A DNA stretch of 64,000 nucleotides from DATBLE01 sp963808815 (GTDB taxonomy: Bacteria; Actinomycetota; Thermoleophilia; Gaiellales; Gaiellaceae): assembly GCA_963808815.1 (NCBI GenBank), contig CAWEGI010000019.1, positions 296,517-360,516 of the forward strand. The letters run 5' to 3'. This document shows positions 34,682 through 42,812 of this stretch, piece after piece. The notes under the pieces were generated by a model, which saw only the letters and a list, made by a program, of their open reading frames with translations, was not told where the DNA came from and made no database searches. Numbering within the stretch: the first letter of the stretch is position 1; each line of letters opens with the position of its first letter. A program made the position numbers and the translations under genes.

Positions 34682-35699
34682 CCTCGACGTGATCGCCGAG
34701 CTCTTCGCCGGGGAGGACGCCTGGGTGGTCGGCGGGGCCGTTCGCGACGACCTCCTCGGCCGGACCGCCCTCGACGTCGACGTCGCCTGCCGCGATCCCG
34801 AGCGCGCCGCCCGCGCGCTCGTCGCCCTCGCGGGCGATGCCGTCTTCCCGCTGAACGAGGAGTTCGGCGCCTGGCGGGTGCTGCTCGACCGGAGCAGGAC
34901 GGTCGACTTCTCGCCGCTGCGTGGTGGCTCGATCGACGGCGATCTCGCCGCGCGCGACTTCACCGTGAACGCGATCGCACGGCCTGTCATCGGCGGCGAG
35001 TACGTCGACCCGTTCGGCGGCCGCGCCGACGTCGAGCGCGGCGTCCTGCGGGCGGTCTCGCCCGACGTGTTCGACCACGATCCCCTCAGGCTGCTGCGCG
35101 GCGTCCGGCTCGAGGACGAGCTGGGCTTCCGGCTCGATCCGCAGGCGGAGGAGCTGACACGGGTGAGTGCCGGGCTGCTGACACGGGCGGCGGGGGAGCG
35201 GATTCTCGACGAGTTGCGGCGCCTGAGTGCCGACGGCATCGAGCGAGCCGGGGAGCTCGGCCTGCTGGAGCCGCTCGGAGGCCGCATCGACCCGCGCCTG
35301 CGCGCCTTCGACTCCCCGTGGTTCAGGCTGGCGGTCACGTTCGGTCGGAACCTCGGGCGTCTGCCGATCCCGGGCGACCTGCGCCGGTTCGTCGGCATCC
35401 TGCTCCGGGCGGAACCTCCGGCGGACGGCTCGCCGCGCGCGATCCATCGGTTTCGCCACTCGACCGAGCCGTTCGCGCTGGAGGCGCTGGCCTACGTCGG
35501 GGCGGCCCAGTTGGCCGACGCGGTGGAGCAGGCCCGCGCCGACGAGCCGGCCGAGCCGCTGCTGCGAGGCGACGAGCTCGGCCTCGAGCCCGGCCCAGAG
35601 GTGGGCAGACTGCTCGAGTTGATCGCCGAAGAGCGCGCAGCAGGCACGATCTCGACGAGAGAGGAGGCGTTGGAGCTTGTCAGACGATCGCTGGAGTAG
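34674..35699 (+). CDS. CCA tRNA nucleotidyltransferase / poly(A) polymerase family protein
   Basis: 341 residues. Class II nucleotidyltransferase head: AWVVGGAVRDDLLGRTALDV with the DxD of LDVDVACRD, then DLAARDFTVNAIARPVIGGE, then the neck motif DHDPLRLLRGVRLEDELGF. The C-terminal half is helical and degenerate. It may add CCA to tRNAs or A-tails to RNA; the two cannot be separated from sequence alone. ATG 34674 overlaps alr, and its 3' end overlaps the methyltransferase by 23 bases. Confidence 0.8.
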   Translation: MLDLDVIAELFAGEDAWVVGGAVRDDLLGRTALDVDVACRDPERAARALVALAGDAVFPLNEEFGAWRVLLDRSRTVDFSPLRGGSIDGDLAARDFTVNAIARPVIGGEYVDPFGGRADVERGVLRAVSPDVFDHDPLRLLRGVRLEDELGFRLDPQAEELTRVSAGLLTRAAGERILDELRRLSADGIERAGELGLLEPLGGRIDPRLRAFDSPWFRLAVTFGRNLGRLPIPGDLRRFVGILLRAEPPADGSPRAIHRFRHSTEPFALEALAYVGAAQLADAVEQARADEPAEPLLRGDELGLEPGPEVGRLLELIAEERAAGTISTREEALELVRRSLE

Positions 35700-36381
35700 A
35701 ACCGCCGCCCGGCTGGGAGAGCTCGAGGAGCGCCGGCGGGACGCGTTCAGAGAGGCCGTCCGCGGGTTCGTGCAGCCGCGCGGCGACGAGCACGCGCTCG
35801 ACCTCGGCACCGGCACCGGCGCGCTCGCGTTCGCCCTCGCGCCGTACGTCGCGGACGTGCTGGCCGTCGACAGGTCATCCGCGCTGCTGGAGGAGGGTCG
35901 CCGCCGCGGAAGCGCGTTCCCGAACGTCACCTTCGTCGAGGGAGACGCGACGAAACTCGACGTCCGGCGCGGCACCTTCGACCTCGGCGGCTGTTCCCGG
36001 GTCCTCCACCATGTCCCGCGTCCGGAGATGATCGTCGCGTCGCTCGCTCGAGCGATCCGGTTCGGCGGGCAGGTGGTCGTGATCGACCAGATCGCCCCGG
36101 CCGATCCGCTGGTCGCCGTCGAGCTCGACCGCTTCGAGCGCGCGCGCAACCCAGAGCACCAGCGCCTTCTCCCCGACACGGACGTCCGCGCACTGCTCGA
36201 GGCGAACGGGCTCGTCGTCGTCCGGACGAGGTCCACCGAGGAGCAGCGGGATCTCGCCTGGTATCTCGACCTCGCCGACTGCGAGGGAGAAGAACGAGAG
36301 CGGGCGACGCAGATGGCGCCGCCTTCCCCGACCGCGAACGTCGGCTGGTACCTCGCCTTCAAGCCGCAACCCGGCACCTAG
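35677..36381 (+). CDS. class I SAM-dependent methyltransferase (UbiE-like)
   Basis: 234 residues. The SAM-binding motif I is ALDLGTGTGALAFALAPYVA, motif post-I is VLAVDRSSALLEEGRRR, and the acidic motif is VTFVEGDATKLDV. GGCSRVLHHVPRPEMIVASL and GGQVVVIDQIAPADP match methylase_11/UbiE members. Substrate unknown. TTG 35677 is inside the upstream gene; the frame has no nearer ATG or GTG. Ten bases separate it from the aminopeptidase start. Confidence 0.75.
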   Translation: MSDDRWSRTAARLGELEERRRDAFREAVRGFVQPRGDEHALDLGTGTGALAFALAPYVADVLAVDRSSALLEEGRRRGSAFPNVTFVEGDATKLDVRRGTFDLGGCSRVLHHVPRPEMIVASLARAIRFGGQVVVIDQIAPADPLVAVELDRFERARNPEHQRLLPDTDVRALLEANGLVVVRTRSTEEQRDLAWYLDLADCEGEERERATQMAPPSPTANVGWYLAFKPQPGT

Positions 36382-36384
36382 ACT
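36379..36384 (+). promoter_or_regulatory. -10 box TAGACT for the M29 aminopeptidase
   Basis: TAGACT overlaps the methyltransferase stop codon (CCTAG) and ends six bases before GTG 36391. Leaderless promoter by spacing. Confidence 0.45.
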
Positions 36385-36390
36385 CCGCCG

Positions 36391-37593
36391 GTGGACCGGG
36401 ACCTCCTGCTCGCCCGGCTGGCCGACCTGGCGGTCACGGTCGGGGCCAACGTCCAGCCCGGCCAGATCGTCACCGTGGGCGCCGACCACGCCCAGTTCGA
36501 GTTGGCCCGCGCGATCGCGGACAGCGCCTATCGGCACGGGGCGCGTTTCGTCGACGTCCAGTACTTCGACCCGTACGTCAAGCGAGCCCGTATCGCCCAT
36601 GCGGCCGAGGAGACCCTCGACTTCGTACCGTCGTGGTTCAGCTACCGGCTGCGCGCGCTCGGCAGCGAGCGGGCGGCGAGGATCTCCCTGTCCGGGCCGA
36701 GCACGACCGGTGTGCTCGACGATCTCGACCCCGAGCGGGCCGGCCGCGACCAGCTGCCGTTCGTCAAGGAGATCCTGGAGGTGATCAACGAGCGGACGAC
36801 GAACTGGACGGTCGTGCCGTGTCCCAGCATGACGTGGGCCCGGCTCGCCCATCCGGAGCTCCCGCCGGAGGATGCGTTCGAGCGACTCTGGGAGGAGATC
36901 GCGCATGTCTGCCGTCTCGACGAGCCCGACCCGGTGGCGGCCTGGAACGAGCGAGCAGATGCGCTCGCGGCCGCGGCCACGCGGATGAACGAGCGTCGCT
37001 TCGACGCGCTCCACTTCGATGGGCCGGGAACCGACCTGACCGTCGGGCTGCTGCCCACCTCCACCTTTCACGGTGCACTCGACGAGACCGTCGACGGGAT
37101 CGTGCACCTCGCCAACCTGCCCACTGAGGAGGTCTACGCCACCCCGGATCCCGAACGGGCGGAGGGGGTCGTCCGGTCGACGAAGCCGCTCGTCCTCGCC
37201 GACGGGGCGATCATCCGCGGCCTGGCGGTGCGGTTCGAGGGCGGCCGCGCGGCGGCGATCGACGCCGAGCAGGGCGCCGCCGTCATGCGCGGCCGGGCCG
37301 CATTCGACGAGGGCGCAGCCCGTCTCGGCGAGGTGGCACTCGTCGACCGGGAAGGCCGCATCGATCGGCTCGGCACCGTCTTCTTCGACACCCTCCTCGA
37401 CGAGAACGCGGCCAGCCACATCGCGCTCGGGGACGGGTTCGACCAGGGTCTTTCGGACGAGGACAGGCAGCGGCGCAACCGCAGCGCGATCCACATCGAC
37501 TTCATGATCGGCGGCGACGACGTCGCCGTCACCGGCATCACGCGGGAGGGCGAGCGCGTGCCCGTCCTTCGCGACGGCGCCTGGCAGATCTAG
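36391..37593 (+). CDS. M29-family metalloaminopeptidase
   Basis: 400-residue member of the thermophilic aminopeptidase family (AmpS/PepS). ADLAVTVGANVQPGQIVTVG at the start is the family opening. The metal site region has FDGPGTDLTVGLLPTSTFHG, LPTEEVYATPDPERAEGVV, and near the end NAASHIALGDGFDQG and SAIHIDFMIGGDDVAVTGI, which hold the His, Glu and Asp ligands. Two divalent metals are expected. Intact cytoplasmic enzyme. Confidence 0.92.
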   Translation: MDRDLLLARLADLAVTVGANVQPGQIVTVGADHAQFELARAIADSAYRHGARFVDVQYFDPYVKRARIAHAAEETLDFVPSWFSYRLRALGSERAARISLSGPSTTGVLDDLDPERAGRDQLPFVKEILEVINERTTNWTVVPCPSMTWARLAHPELPPEDAFERLWEEIAHVCRLDEPDPVAAWNERADALAAAATRMNERRFDALHFDGPGTDLTVGLLPTSTFHGALDETVDGIVHLANLPTEEVYATPDPERAEGVVRSTKPLVLADGAIIRGLAVRFEGGRAAAIDAEQGAAVMRGRAAFDEGAARLGEVALVDREGRIDRLGTVFFDTLLDENAASHIALGDGFDQGLSDEDRQRRNRSAIHIDFMIGGDDVAVTGITREGERVPVLRDGAWQI

Positions 37594-37639
37594 CGTCCGA
37601 CCCATCGAGGACGGCGCGTCGTCTCGGCCGGGACCGTGC

Positions 37640-38410
37640 CTAGGAGCGGCCGAAGCGGCGGCTGAACCAGGTCAGGCCGCGGGCGAACGTGCTCGGCGCG
37701 GAGCCCTGGAGCACCGCCATGCTCCGGAACCACCAGGGGACGAAGCTCTCCCGACGGTCGTGGGTGACAGCGCCGACGATCGTGCGCGCAATCCGCTCCG
37801 GCTCGATCACCGTCCACTCGAGCGCCTTCGGCAGGACGCTGGGCTCCGGGAACCCCGAGGTGGGGGAGAAGCCCGGGAGGACAGTGTGGACGCGGATCCC
37901 GCGCGGCCGGAGCTGGGCGGCGACGGCGCGGGAGAAGGCGAGCTGCGCGTGCTTGGAGGCGGCGTACGGCCCCGATTGCGGCAACGCGACCGTTCCGGCG
38001 ACGGAGACGACGTTGACGACGTCTGCCGGGACGGCGGCCTCGAGCGCCGGCAGGAACGCCCGCAGGCACCAGATCCCGCCGAAGTAGTTGATGCGCATGA
38101 CGTTCTCGATGCGCTCGGGATCGCCGGTGACGAAATCGGCCTTGCCCGGGACGCCGGCGTTGTTCACCAGCAGCTTGATCCGGGGATGGCGCGCGCTCAC
38201 TCTGGCGGCGAGAGCGTCGACCGCGGCCCGGTCGGCGACGTCGCAGATCTCGGGCTCGGCGCCGAGCTCGTCCGCGAGCGTGCGCAGCCGCTCCTCGCCG
38301 CGCGCAACGAGCACGCAGCGCCAGCCGTCGCCGGTCAGCAGCCGGGCGACCTCGGCTCCGATTCCGCTCGACCCGCCGGTGATCACGGCGACTGAAGGAG
38401 ACGACTGCAT
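37640..38410 (-). CDS. short-chain dehydrogenase/reductase
   Basis: 256 residues, classical SDR: VAVITGGSSGIGAEVARLL (NAD(P)-binding TGxxxGIG), LLVNNAGVPGKADFV, and the catalytic Ser-Tyr-Lys in VVSVAGTVALPQSGPYAASK. The substrate is unknown; the extended C-terminus (FVPWWFRSMAVLQGSAPSTF) is seen in lipid- or steroid-like SDRs. Start ATG 38410, divergent from fabI with 26 bases between. Confidence 0.85.
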   Translation of the reverse strand: MQSSPSVAVITGGSSGIGAEVARLLTGDGWRCVLVARGEERLRTLADELGAEPEICDVADRAAVDALAARVSARHPRIKLLVNNAGVPGKADFVTGDPERIENVMRINYFGGIWCLRAFLPALEAAVPADVVNVVSVAGTVALPQSGPYAASKHAQLAFSRAVAAQLRPRGIRVHTVLPGFSPTSGFPEPSVLPKALEWTVIEPERIARTIVGAVTHDRRESFVPWWFRSMAVLQGSAPSTFARGLTWFSRRFGRS

Positions 38411-38423
38411 GGGTGGCAGACTC

Positions 38424-38429
38424 TAGACT
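38424..38429 (+). promoter_or_regulatory. -10 box TAGACT for fabI
   Basis: TAGACT, seven bases before ATG 38437, in the short gap between divergent genes. Confidence 0.5.
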
Positions 38430-38436
38430 CGCGCTC

Positions 38437-39213
38437 ATGTCGGCGTTCGAAGGCAAGCGCGGGCTCGTTCTCGGCGTCGCCAACAAGCGGTCGATCGCCT
38501 GGGCGATCGCCCGGCGCCTCGCCGACGGCGGCGCGCAGCTCGCGTTCACGTATCAAGGCGAGCGGATCGAGTCGGGCGTGCGCGAGCTGGCCGCCTCTGT
38601 CGACAGCCCTCTCGTCACCGAGTGCGACGTACGCTCGGACGACGACGTCAGGCGCGTCTTCGACGAGGTGGGAGAGGCCTTCGGGGGCAGCCTCGATCTC
38701 CTCGTCCACTCGGTCGCGTTCGCGGCCGCGGAGGACCTCGAGGGCAGGTTCACCGACACGCCGCGCGACCGCTTCTGGATGGCGCTCGACATCAGCGCCT
38801 ACTCGCTGGTCGCCTGCGCGCGCGCCGCGGAGCCGCTGATGGAGGCGGCGGGCGGCGGGGCGATCGTGACGATGACCTACCTGGGCGGCGAGCGGGCCGT
38901 GCCGCACTACAACGTCATGGGCGTCGCCAAGGCGACGCTCGACTCCGCTGTCCAGTACCTCGCCTGGGACCTCGGCCAGAAGAACATCCGCGTCAACGCA
39001 GTGTCGGCCGGGCCGGTGCGCACGCTCGCAGCGAGGTCGATCGCCGGCTTTCCGACGATGGAGGCGATCGTCGAGGAGCGCTCGCCGCTGCACCGTCCGA
39101 TCGACGCGGACGACGTCGGTGCCGCGGCCGCCTACCTGCTCTCCGAGGACGCCAAGAACATCACGGCGACGACGCTGTACGTCGACTCCGGCTACCACGC
39201 CATTGGGATGTAG
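38437..39213 (+). CDS. fabI: enoyl-[acyl-carrier-protein] reductase (NADH)
   Basis: Last reductive step of type II fatty acid elongation. 258 residues. LVLGVANKRSIAWAIARRLA is the FabI-specific NADH motif, and the catalytic pair is Y158 and K165 in YNVMGVAKATLDSAVQYLA. VSAGPVRTLAARSIAGF follows, with the substrate-binding loop. Intact. The stop abuts the stop of the convergent DUF2269 gene. Confidence 0.93.
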   Translation: MSAFEGKRGLVLGVANKRSIAWAIARRLADGGAQLAFTYQGERIESGVRELAASVDSPLVTECDVRSDDDVRRVFDEVGEAFGGSLDLLVHSVAFAAAEDLEGRFTDTPRDRFWMALDISAYSLVACARAAEPLMEAAGGGAIVTMTYLGGERAVPHYNVMGVAKATLDSAVQYLAWDLGQKNIRVNAVSAGPVRTLAARSIAGFPTMEAIVEERSPLHRPIDADDVGAAAAYLLSEDAKNITATTLYVDSGYHAIGM

Positions 39214-39693
39214 CTAGAGCCAGGGCTTCGCGGTCATCACGAAGACGATCGCGAGCAATAGCACCACGTCGATCCGGAGGATCGTCAGGATCCGCCGGAT
39301 GCGGTGCTGGATCTCGGGATCGTCCGGCGGCCTCGTCGGCATCAGCCGTCCGAGCCTCTTCGCCTCGGGGCCGAGGAAGAACAGACCGGTCGCGGAGGAG
39401 AACCCCCACCCGGCGAGCGCGAAGACGACGAAGAATTGGTCGTAGGTCCACGGGCTCTGGTCGTTCTCCATCAGCCCGAACCCGAAAGCAAGCACGAGCA
39501 GGGACAACGGGGTGTAGATGCGTTCGCCGATCAGCGCCGCCTTGCGGGCGAAGCTCGCGAGCTCGGCGGGTGTTTCCTGACGGAGCGTCAGGATCGCGTA
39601 GACGGCGAGAGTCGTGCCGCCGCCGACCCAGACGACTGCTGCGAGCACGTGGCCCGCTTTGAACCACTCATACCAGGTGAGCGCCAGCGGCAT
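39214..39693 (-). CDS. DUF2269-like integral membrane protein
   Basis: 159 residues with four membrane helices: FKAGHVLAAVVWVGGGTTLA, LLVLAFGFGLM, FFVVFALAGWGFSSATGLFF and ILRIDVVLLLAIVFVMTA. The His-Val-x-x-x-x-Val-W-x-G-G start is typical of DUF2269 and copper-resistance D-like proteins, where the His may bind heme or metal. Last gene of the minus-strand cluster from 44392. Function unknown. Confidence 0.65.
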   Translation of the reverse strand: MPLALTWYEWFKAGHVLAAVVWVGGGTTLAVYAILTLRQETPAELASFARKAALIGERIYTPLSLLVLAFGFGLMENDQSPWTYDQFFVVFALAGWGFSSATGLFFLGPEAKRLGRLMPTRPPDDPEIQHRIRRILTILRIDVVLLLAIVFVMTAKPWL

Positions 39694-39721
39694 GGGCGCG
39701 GGACAATAACAACCCGCACGG

Positions 39722-41737
39722 TCACGGAAGCGCGTAGCCGATGATGCGGGCGCCGCGGGGCTTGCCGCGGACGACCGGCAGGCGGTCCGTTTCGAGCGCA
39801 ACGAGGTGCCAGCGTTCGCCGGTGAGCTCGACGCGGGTCGGGCCTTGCGGCAGCAGCGTCCGCAGGACGTGCGCCGACCGAGGACGGCCGTCGACCTCGA
39901 TCCGGACCGTCAACGGCTCCGGGGAGCCGAGGAAGAGCGAGAGCAATCCGCCCCCGTAGACCCACAGCGTCGCGTGCGACGAACTCATCTGGTGGCCGAG
40001 CTCGTCCTGGGGGAACCAGCCTGAGCAGAAGATCGCGTCGTCGCGCGGCGGCTCGGGGAAGGGCGGCGGCGCGCTCGACCGGCCGCGCACGAACGCGGTG
40101 ACCGCGCCGTCGGTCGCGGTCGGACGCCACCCGTTGGCGACCAGTCCCCTCCAGGCCATCCAGGCTGTATCCGCGACGATCGGGTTGTCGACGTAGAGGC
40201 CTCGGTGCAGGGCGATCGTCGAGGCCTTGAGGATCCGGAGGCGGTCGGCAACGCCCGTGGTCCAGTCGCCGCAGTCGAGGGGCTGGAGGTGGCGGGCGAC
40301 CACATCGGCCTTCGGCGGTGCCGTCGTCGAGTAGCCGAGTGGCCGCTCGCGCAGCACCCGCTGCTCGTAGTAGAGGTAGACGCTGCCGTAGTGAATATCG
40401 GGCGTGAACACCGGCACCTCGACGAGGCGACCCTCCGGCGCGCGTTTCACGGCCGCGTAGGCGGCGTTGGACCCGTCGGCCGCGGAGGGATGGAAGGCAC
40501 GGACGTGCAGGTCGGCGAGCAGGACGACCGCGACGATCGCGCCGAGCGCGATCGCCGGCATCCGCTGTGCCTCGGGCCGCCGCACGACCCAGTCGATCGC
40601 GATCGCGAGCAGCGCGGCCAGGCAGAGGCACGCGATCGGCATCAGCCGCTCCGGTACGCGCGGATAGCGCAGCGGCGAGAACACGTGCCAGAGCGGCGAG
40701 TAGAGCGGGAAGTGGGTGCCGAGAGCCAGCAGCACCGGCACGATCGCGCCGATTCCCAGCGCTGCAGCAAGCCGCAGCTCGCGTCCCATGAGCAGCAAGA
40801 CGAGTCCGCCGATCGCGAGCAGCGGCGTCAGCCACCCGAGGAAGACGAACGCCTCGACGCCGTGCCGGGTGTGTCGCGAGAGGAAGTCGAGCCCGGTCGC
40901 CGAGTACACGCGTACCTCGGCGAGCGACCGCCCGCCCGAGTCGATCGACCCTGCGATGACGGTCTGTCGGATCAGCACGCCCGCGAGAACGGCCACGATC
41001 GCTCCGACGCCGGTTCCCACGACGACGCTCCGCGCGGTCGACCGGCACAGCGCGTAGAGGACATAGAAAGGGATCGCCCCGAGCGCGAGATGGACCTGGC
41101 CGGACAGGGGGATCGAGGCGAGCGCCAGCCAGGAGATCACCCACCACCACCAGCGTCCTGTGGCGCGTGCCCGCTCGAAGCCCCAGAGGGCGAGGGCGAG
41201 CAGGAGCGACGTCGGCCCGAGCAGGTGGCCGCGACTCTGCATCACACGGTAGGGGGCGATCTCGAAAGCGAGGCCGCCGGCAGCCGCAGCGAGCAGCGAT
41301 AGCTCGAGTTCGAGCAGCCAGAGCATCGCCAGCAGGCCTGCCGCGAACAGGGCCAACAGCGTGAAGAGATTCCAGGCGGCCACCGAGCCGAGCAGCCTGT
41401 CGAGCGGCCAGTAGGGCAGTCCGAACGGCCACCAGGCGGCGTTCACCTGCGAGCCCGCCTCCGGTTGGAACGAGTACGGGTCGATCCACGGCGCGCGGCC
41501 GTGCTCGAGCTGGTGGCCGGCCAGCCAGAGCCGGTAGTCGGACTGGAGGTGGTCTCCCGGCGCCGCCTCGCCGTTCCCGGGAGCACCGCCGGCCATGAAC
41601 TGGGTCGCGACGTGGGCGATCGCCGGCTCCGTCGCGACGACCGCCGCGATCGCGAAGACCGCGCAGGCGACTACAAGGCCCGGGCGGCGGCCAGGAGCTC
41701 GTCGAAGTCCGGCACCGCGTCGTTCTCGTAGCTCCAC
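39722..41737 (-). CDS. polytopic membrane protein, glycosyltransferase-like (GT-C type)
   Basis: About 670 residues with around 11 membrane helices in the first 440 residues and a soluble C-terminal region. An early extracellular loop has YRLWLAGHQLEHGRAPWIDP, resembling the acidic first loop of lipid-linked GT-C transferases. No catalytic motif is certain. Late helices are followed by a periplasmic domain with PVFTPDIHYGSVYLYYEQR. GTG 41737 is the best start, inside the end of the peroxiredoxin; other starts cannot be excluded. It probably moves sugars to a lipid or wall polymer. Confidence 0.6.
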   Translation of the reverse strand: MELRERRGAGLRRAPGRRPGLVVACAVFAIAAVVATEPAIAHVATQFMAGGAPGNGEAAPGDHLQSDYRLWLAGHQLEHGRAPWIDPYSFQPEAGSQVNAAWWPFGLPYWPLDRLLGSVAAWNLFTLLALFAAGLLAMLWLLELELSLLAAAAGGLAFEIAPYRVMQSRGHLLGPTSLLLALALWGFERARATGRWWWWVISWLALASIPLSGQVHLALGAIPFYVLYALCRSTARSVVVGTGVGAIVAVLAGVLIRQTVIAGSIDSGGRSLAEVRVYSATGLDFLSRHTRHGVEAFVFLGWLTPLLAIGGLVLLLMGRELRLAAALGIGAIVPVLLALGTHFPLYSPLWHVFSPLRYPRVPERLMPIACLCLAALLAIAIDWVVRRPEAQRMPAIALGAIVAVVLLADLHVRAFHPSAADGSNAAYAAVKRAPEGRLVEVPVFTPDIHYGSVYLYYEQRVLRERPLGYSTTAPPKADVVARHLQPLDCGDWTTGVADRLRILKASTIALHRGLYVDNPIVADTAWMAWRGLVANGWRPTATDGAVTAFVRGRSSAPPPFPEPPRDDAIFCSGWFPQDELGHQMSSSHATLWVYGGGLLSLFLGSPEPLTVRIEVDGRPRSAHVLRTLLPQGPTRVELTGERWHLVALETDRLPVVRGKPRGARIIGYALP

Positions 41738-42129
41738 GCGCCCTGCACCTCTCCTTCGCGATCGATCAGGAACGCGGTCCGCTGTGCGACGTCCCGCATG
41801 CCCCGGTAGTCCTGCGCCACGTCGAAGCCCCGCACCGCCTCCCCGTTCCAGTCCGAGAGCAGCCCCACCGTGAGGTCGAGCGCCTGCATCCAAGCGATGT
41901 GCGTCCACGGCGAGTCGCGCGAGATCCCAAGTGTGCGCACGCCGGCCTCCTCGAACTCGGCGCTCCTGTCACGCAGGAGCTCCAGCTCGTTCGTTCACGT
42001 AGAGGTCCAGTCGAAGAGGTAGAAGAGCAGCAGCACCGGCCCGTCCTCGACGATCTCGACGATCGTGTGTCGCTCCCGCGGGCCGACCCAGACCGTTGCC
42101 TCGGGGATCCGGTCGCCGACGGCGAGCAT
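41671..42129 (-). CDS. peroxiredoxin (AhpC/TSA) with in-frame TGA at the catalytic cysteine: probable selenoprotein
   Basis: 152 residues if TGA 41997-41995 is read through. MLAVGDRIPEATVWVGPRER opens a thioredoxin-fold peroxiredoxin. Strand VLLLFYLFDWTST leads to codon 45 = TGA, followed by TNELELLRDRSAEFEEAG, GISRDSPWTHIAW, LLSDWNGEAVRGFDVA and TAFLIDREGEVQGAWSYE. Family members have Cys at codon 45 (T-x-x-C-T-x-E); here the Thr three residues before and the TNE after are kept, and no other Cys occurs in the protein. The frame is otherwise open with no indel, unlike the frameshifted genes. A hairpin begins 14 bases after the TGA. The ATG overlaps the upstream stop (TGATG). The alternative is a base error TGC to TGA, or a broken gene. 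Confidence 0.7.
41962..41980 (-). promoter_or_regulatory. SECIS-like hairpin inside the peroxiredoxin reading frame
   Basis: On the mRNA: GCUCCUG-CGUGA-CAGGAGC, seven perfect pairs with a five-base loop; 21 bases lie between the UGA and the loop. Beyond an A/G mismatch two more G-C pairs form. A loop G in the first two positions and this distance match what is known of bacterial SECIS elements. Functional only if SelB and tRNA-Sec exist in this genome. Confidence 0.5.
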
Positions 42130-42803
42130 CAGGCGCCGACCACTCGGACGACGAGCCGACGGTCGTAGGTGTCGACGGTGAGGAGGTTCCCGTGGCGGGC
42201 GATGCGCTCCGGCGAGCTGGGAAGCAGCAGGCGGCCTCGCACACGGCCGGTCCGACGGTCGATCGCGTACAGGTAGTCCGGCTCCGACGTAAACCCGTAG
42301 CCGGAGATCAGAGTCTCGCCCAGCAGCACGAAGTTGCCCGCATTGGCGACAAGCGCCGGGCTGCGCCACCGGAGCTTCTTCGTCTTCAGATCGACGGCGT
42401 TCAGGTACGCGTTCAGGCCGTATGACGACTTCGCGTAGGTGGAGTGCGCGGTCTCGACGTAGAGCACGCCGCCCGCCTCCTTGGCGAAGACGACCTCTTC
42501 GTAGACGAACTCACGCTCGCCGGGCGCGATCCTCGGCGGTAGGGCGAAGCGCCAGAAGTCGTACGCGTACCGGCCGGGTGAGACGACGACGTGCTGCGTG
42601 CCGCCGTCGGGGCCCTCGAGCCGTAGCGGCCGCGAGGACGGGGATCGGACGTCACGTGCGGGATCAGCGGGTGCCGAGGCGACGATCTCGAAACGGACGT
42701 TGCCGTTGCCGGCACCCGTGGCCGGCGCATGAAAAGGCGGTCGCGGTAAGACGATCACCGGCTGGGCCGCGACAGCGGCCCAGACGATCAAGAGCCGGAG
42801 CAC
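42129..42803 (-). CDS. secreted PQQ-like beta-propeller fragment protein, unknown
   Basis: 224 residues with an N-terminal signal peptide (LRLLIVWAAVAAQPVIVLP). The second half has short beta repeats with LNAVDLKTKKLRWRSPALVA and YLYAIDRRTGRVRGRLLLP, typical PQQ-propeller blades; only about two to three are present, so it is not a full propeller. No function can be named. It lies nine bases after the GCS2-type gene, and its stop overlaps the peroxiredoxin start. Confidence 0.55.
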   Translation of the reverse strand: MLRLLIVWAAVAAQPVIVLPRPPFHAPATGAGNGNVRFEIVASAPADPARDVRSPSSRPLRLEGPDGGTQHVVVSPGRYAYDFWRFALPPRIAPGEREFVYEEVVFAKEAGGVLYVETAHSTYAKSSYGLNAYLNAVDLKTKKLRWRSPALVANAGNFVLLGETLISGYGFTSEPDYLYAIDRRTGRVRGRLLLPSSPERIARHGNLLTVDTYDRRLVVRVVGA

Positions 42804-42812
42804 GCCCGAACC

